From NCBI RefSeq assembly GCF_000445445.1, contig NZ_ASXP01000003.1, positions 310,001-374,000 on the forward strand: a DNA stretch of 64,000 nt, read 5' to 3'. The notes under the pieces are model-generated. The model was not told the DNA's origin. It ran no database searches and worked only from the letters and a program-made list of their open reading frames with translations. Numbering within the stretch: position 1 is the stretch's first letter; every line of letters starts with the position of its first letter. This document shows, in pieces, positions 61,918-64,000 of the stretch. The position numbers and the translations under genes are program-made. The DNA comes from Sporomusa ovata DSM 2662 (lineage in GTDB: Bacteria > Bacillota > Negativicutes > Sporomusales > Sporomusaceae).

Positions 61918-63062
61918 GTAGTTACCTCTTTTTTTCTGCACGCTACTTCTAAGATGACCTCTGCAACCCGTTTCACTGCGCCGGTTTGGCCAAGCTTTGC
62001 TTTTACTTCAGCCAAGTCTGCCTGCGTTTTGGTGTAAACTTGACTATCTGTAAGGATTTTCAGCGTTTCGGCCGCAATGTTCTCTGGATTAGCGTCATCT
62101 TGCAGTAATTCGGGGACAATGCGGCGCCCGGCAATAATGTTAGGTAAACCGATATTGGGTATTTTAACCAAAAACTTGCCGAGAAAATAGGTAAGCGGAG
62201 CAAGTTTATAAATAATGACCGTAGGCGCTCCCATGATGGACGTCTCCAGGGTAGCTGTTCCGGAAGCCGCTATGGCGGCATTCGCCAAACCCATCAGGTC
62301 ATAGGTATAATCGGTTGTTAAGGTAACAGGCACTTGATAACTGCCTATTATATCTTGCAGTATTGCCTGGGAAATTGTCGAAGCTACAGGTAAAAAGAAT
62401 TGACAGTCTGGCAGCCTTTTCCGTATTATCTGACTGGCACCCAGCATTACCGGCAGTAGTTTGACAATTTCCTGTTGCCGGCTGCCTGGCATTAACAATA
62501 CAAGCGGCCGGTTCTGATCGGCTGTAAAGTGCTCATAAGCAGCTTCTTTGGTCATAGCCGGTTTTACAATATCCACCAGTGGATGACCAACAAAAGTAAC
62601 ATCCGCGCCGGCTGCTTCGTATACTTCAGCCTCAAAGGGAAAAATGGCCGCAACTTTATCCACTGTCCCGGCCACCCCTTTGGCCCGGCTGCGCCGCCAC
62701 GCCCACGCTGAAGGGCATATATACGACACAACCGGAATCCCTTTTGCTTTTGCAATTTTTGCCAGACGCATGTTAAAGTCCGCATAATCAATAACAACAA
62801 GCGCATCCGGACGTTCTTTGTCCATAAGGGCCGCCAGTTTATCCCGCAGTTCAAATAGCTTTCCTAAATTTTTTACAACTTCCACTAAGCCCATAATTCC
62901 CTGACCGGCAATATCATAATCTACTCGTACACCTGCAGACTGCATGGCTTTGCTCCCCATGCCAAAAAGTTCAATATCCGGCTGCAAAAGTTTGAGGGCG
63001 GCCGCCACACTGGCGCCATGCATATCACCTGAGGCTTCGCCGACTGAGAGCATGATTTTCAT
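61914..63062 (-). CDS. lpxB: Lipid-A-disaccharide synthase
   Basis: A 382-residue GT19 enzyme: IMLSVGEASGDMHGASV, FGMGSKAMQSAGV, YICPSAWAWRRSRA, VGHPLVDIV, LLMPGSRQQEI and ASGTATLETSIMGAPTVIIYK. It joins UDP-diacylglucosamine and lipid X. ATG 63062 has AGGGGGG at about 8 nt and gives the family start; a longer frame reaches 63092. Confidence 0.97.
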   Translation of the reverse strand: MKIMLSVGEASGDMHGASVAAALKLLQPDIELFGMGSKAMQSAGVRVDYDIAGQGIMGLVEVVKNLGKLFELRDKLAALMDKERPDALVVIDYADFNMRLAKIAKAKGIPVVSYICPSAWAWRRSRAKGVAGTVDKVAAIFPFEAEVYEAAGADVTFVGHPLVDIVKPAMTKEAAYEHFTADQNRPLVLLMPGSRQQEIVKLLPVMLGASQIIRKRLPDCQFFLPVASTISQAILQDIIGSYQVPVTLTTDYTYDLMGLANAAIAASGTATLETSIMGAPTVIIYKLAPLTYFLGKFLVKIPNIGLPNIIAGRRIVPELLQDDANPENIAAETLKILTDSQVYTKTQADLAEVKAKLGQTGAVKRVAEVILEVACRKKEVTT

Positions 63063-63075
63063 GGTGGTGTCCCCC

Positions 63076-63882
63076 CTATTGCATAGCAACAATGGTTATG
63101 CTATTCATGTTAGCTAATTCAACAACTTGCTTTTTATCCACTAACAATGTCTTACCTGCTTCGATAACCAAAGCTACTGCCCCTGCAGCAATCATGGTTT
63201 CTAGGGTATCCGGCCCCACACTGGGAACATCAAAGCGGGTATCCTGCTGTGGTTTAGCAGCTTTGGCCACTACAATACCGCCGCAACCAAGTTCTCCCCC
63301 CCGCTTAATACAAGCATCGGTGCCTTCAATAGCTTCCACAGCCATAACAGCTTTATTTTTTACAACAACGGTTTGACCAATATCCAAACCGCCAAGCTGA
63401 CGGGCCATAGCCAGGCCGTACTCCATATCAGCTTGTTCCCCCGGAGTGGGCCGGCGGTCTGTAAGTACACCGGGCGGCGGCATAAGCTGACGAATAAACT
63501 GCGTCTGGTCAAGCACACCCACCCCGGCTTTAGCAAATTCATGCACAAGCGCCAGCATGACCGTGTCATCATTTAAATCCGGCAGTTTGGCTAACAACTG
63601 CTGCATACGCGCATCCGGGCGCGCTGTACCGCTGAAGAGATGCTCCTTGGTAACCTTGCCCAGCATGGTAACTTGCTGTACGCCGTCTTGTTGCAGCAGA
63701 CCAATCAGCTTATCCAACTCACCCAGGCCAATTGTATGAAAACGGGTGACGGCTTGTTCCAGTTCTGCTTCTACCCCTGGCGCCACAGCTATGGCTATCA
63801 CGTCAAAACCCATGCCGCGAGCGGCACGGGCAAATTCTACTGGTAACCGGCCAATTCCGGCAATTAATCCGATTATATTCAT
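63076..63882 (-). CDS. lpxI: UDP-2,3-diacylglucosamine diphosphatase LpxI (DUF1009)
   Basis: A 268-residue protein: IIGLIAGIGRLPVEFARAA, LGELDKLIGLLQQDGVQQV, LGKVTKEHLF, RPTPGEQADMEYGLAMARQ and the C-terminal VPSVGPDTLETM. LpxI hydrolyses UDP-diacylglucosamine to lipid X and replaces LpxH in many non-enteric diderms. ATG 63882 has AGGTGGG upstream and is preferred over a 17-codon longer frame. lpxA/lpxC/lpxD would be expected further upstream, outside the window. Confidence 0.94.
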   Translation of the reverse strand: MNIIGLIAGIGRLPVEFARAARGMGFDVIAIAVAPGVEAELEQAVTRFHTIGLGELDKLIGLLQQDGVQQVTMLGKVTKEHLFSGTARPDARMQQLLAKLPDLNDDTVMLALVHEFAKAGVGVLDQTQFIRQLMPPPGVLTDRRPTPGEQADMEYGLAMARQLGGLDIGQTVVVKNKAVMAVEAIEGTDACIKRGGELGCGGIVVAKAAKPQQDTRFDVPSVGPDTLETMIAAGAVALVIEAGKTLLVDKKQVVELANMNSITIVAMQ

Positions 63883-63906
63883 ACTGGTTTCCCACCTTAT
63901 GTAGTT

Positions 63907-63927
63907 GATGCGGCACACTGCCGCATC
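63907..63927. repeat. Small GC hairpin upstream of lpxI
   Basis: GATGCGGCA / TGCCGCATC with a 3-nt loop. No T-run of note on either strand. It lies 25 nt before the lpxI start and could be a terminator remnant of an upstream gene or a leader structure. Confidence 0.4.
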
Positions 63928-64000
63928 AAGCACTGTTATCCTGTACGCTCTTTACCTATAGGTTTTGCTGAGTAGCATTTACCTATGCACGCCTAATTAT

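Noticed and set aside
1..64000. CRISPR arrays, rRNA, tRNA or phage genes
   Set aside because: No regularly spaced direct repeats, no rRNA-like stretches, no tRNA cloverleaf recognised, and no structural or integrase genes; the mobile DNA seen is limited to transposase fragments.

Overview
The window looks like a chromosomal segment from a diderm Firmicute of the class Negativicutes, probably close to Sporomusaceae. The genus is an inference. Firmicute-style strong Shine-Dalgarno sites (AAGGAGG and variants) and frequent TTG/GTG starts sit beside a complete Gram-negative LPS system: lipid A, Kdo, Lpt export and heptose genes. Four outer-membrane porins carry an N-terminal SLH domain (OmpM type), the hallmark of Negativicutes. 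No rRNA, tRNA, CRISPR array or replication origin was seen.

Region 1 (about 1-25.6 kb, almost all minus strand) is an exopolysaccharide/O-antigen locus of the Wzx/Wzy type. Transcription starts near 25.6 kb: Wza-like export protein, Wzz/GumC-like co-polymerase, BY-kinase and WbaP/WcaJ-like initiating transferase. It continues into nucleotide-sugar genes (rmlA, rmlB, CDP-glucose genes rfbF and rfbG, several SDRs, an RmlC-like epimerase), glycosyltransferases, a putative Wzy, a Wzx flippase, a pyruvyl transferase, an SGNH plus citrate-lyase-ligase-like fusion, and a split FrhB/ferredoxin pair with an aldo/keto reductase between the halves. Decayed IS3-, IS1595- and IS4-type transposases and a deleted copy of the BY-kinase gene mark it as recombined.

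Region 2 (26-28.1 kb, plus strand) is an LTA-synthase-like alkaline-phosphatase-superfamily gene whose frame breaks at an A-run that fits a -1 slippery heptamer.

Region 3 (28.3-41 kb) is an LPS core/glycan operon on the minus strand. It starts with a short LptD and passes through hldA, hldC, a heptosyltransferase, a KpsS-like protein and several glycosyltransferases, with one GT8 gene inserted on the plus strand.

Region 4 (41-49 kb) holds an unrecognised exported protein, three tandem near-paralogous SLH porins, a small RuvC/YqgF-like nuclease and a fourth SLH porin. Every porin gene is preceded by the same small structured leader: a hairpin with a conserved 12-nt loop, plus a second hairpin that hides the ribosome binding site. 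Strands of the two stems overlap. This is the strongest candidate for an undescribed element in the window.

Region 5 (49-64 kb, minus strand) is a compact LPS operon in the order lpxI-lpxB-msbA-waaA-lpxK-kdsB-kdsA-kdsD-kdsC-lpxL-like-lptC-lptA-lptB-lptF/G-DUF3084, ended by a clear terminator at about 49.05 kb. Together regions 3-5 make lipid A-Kdo, extend the core, flip it and carry it to the surface, while the SLH porins are expected to anchor that membrane to peptidoglycan.
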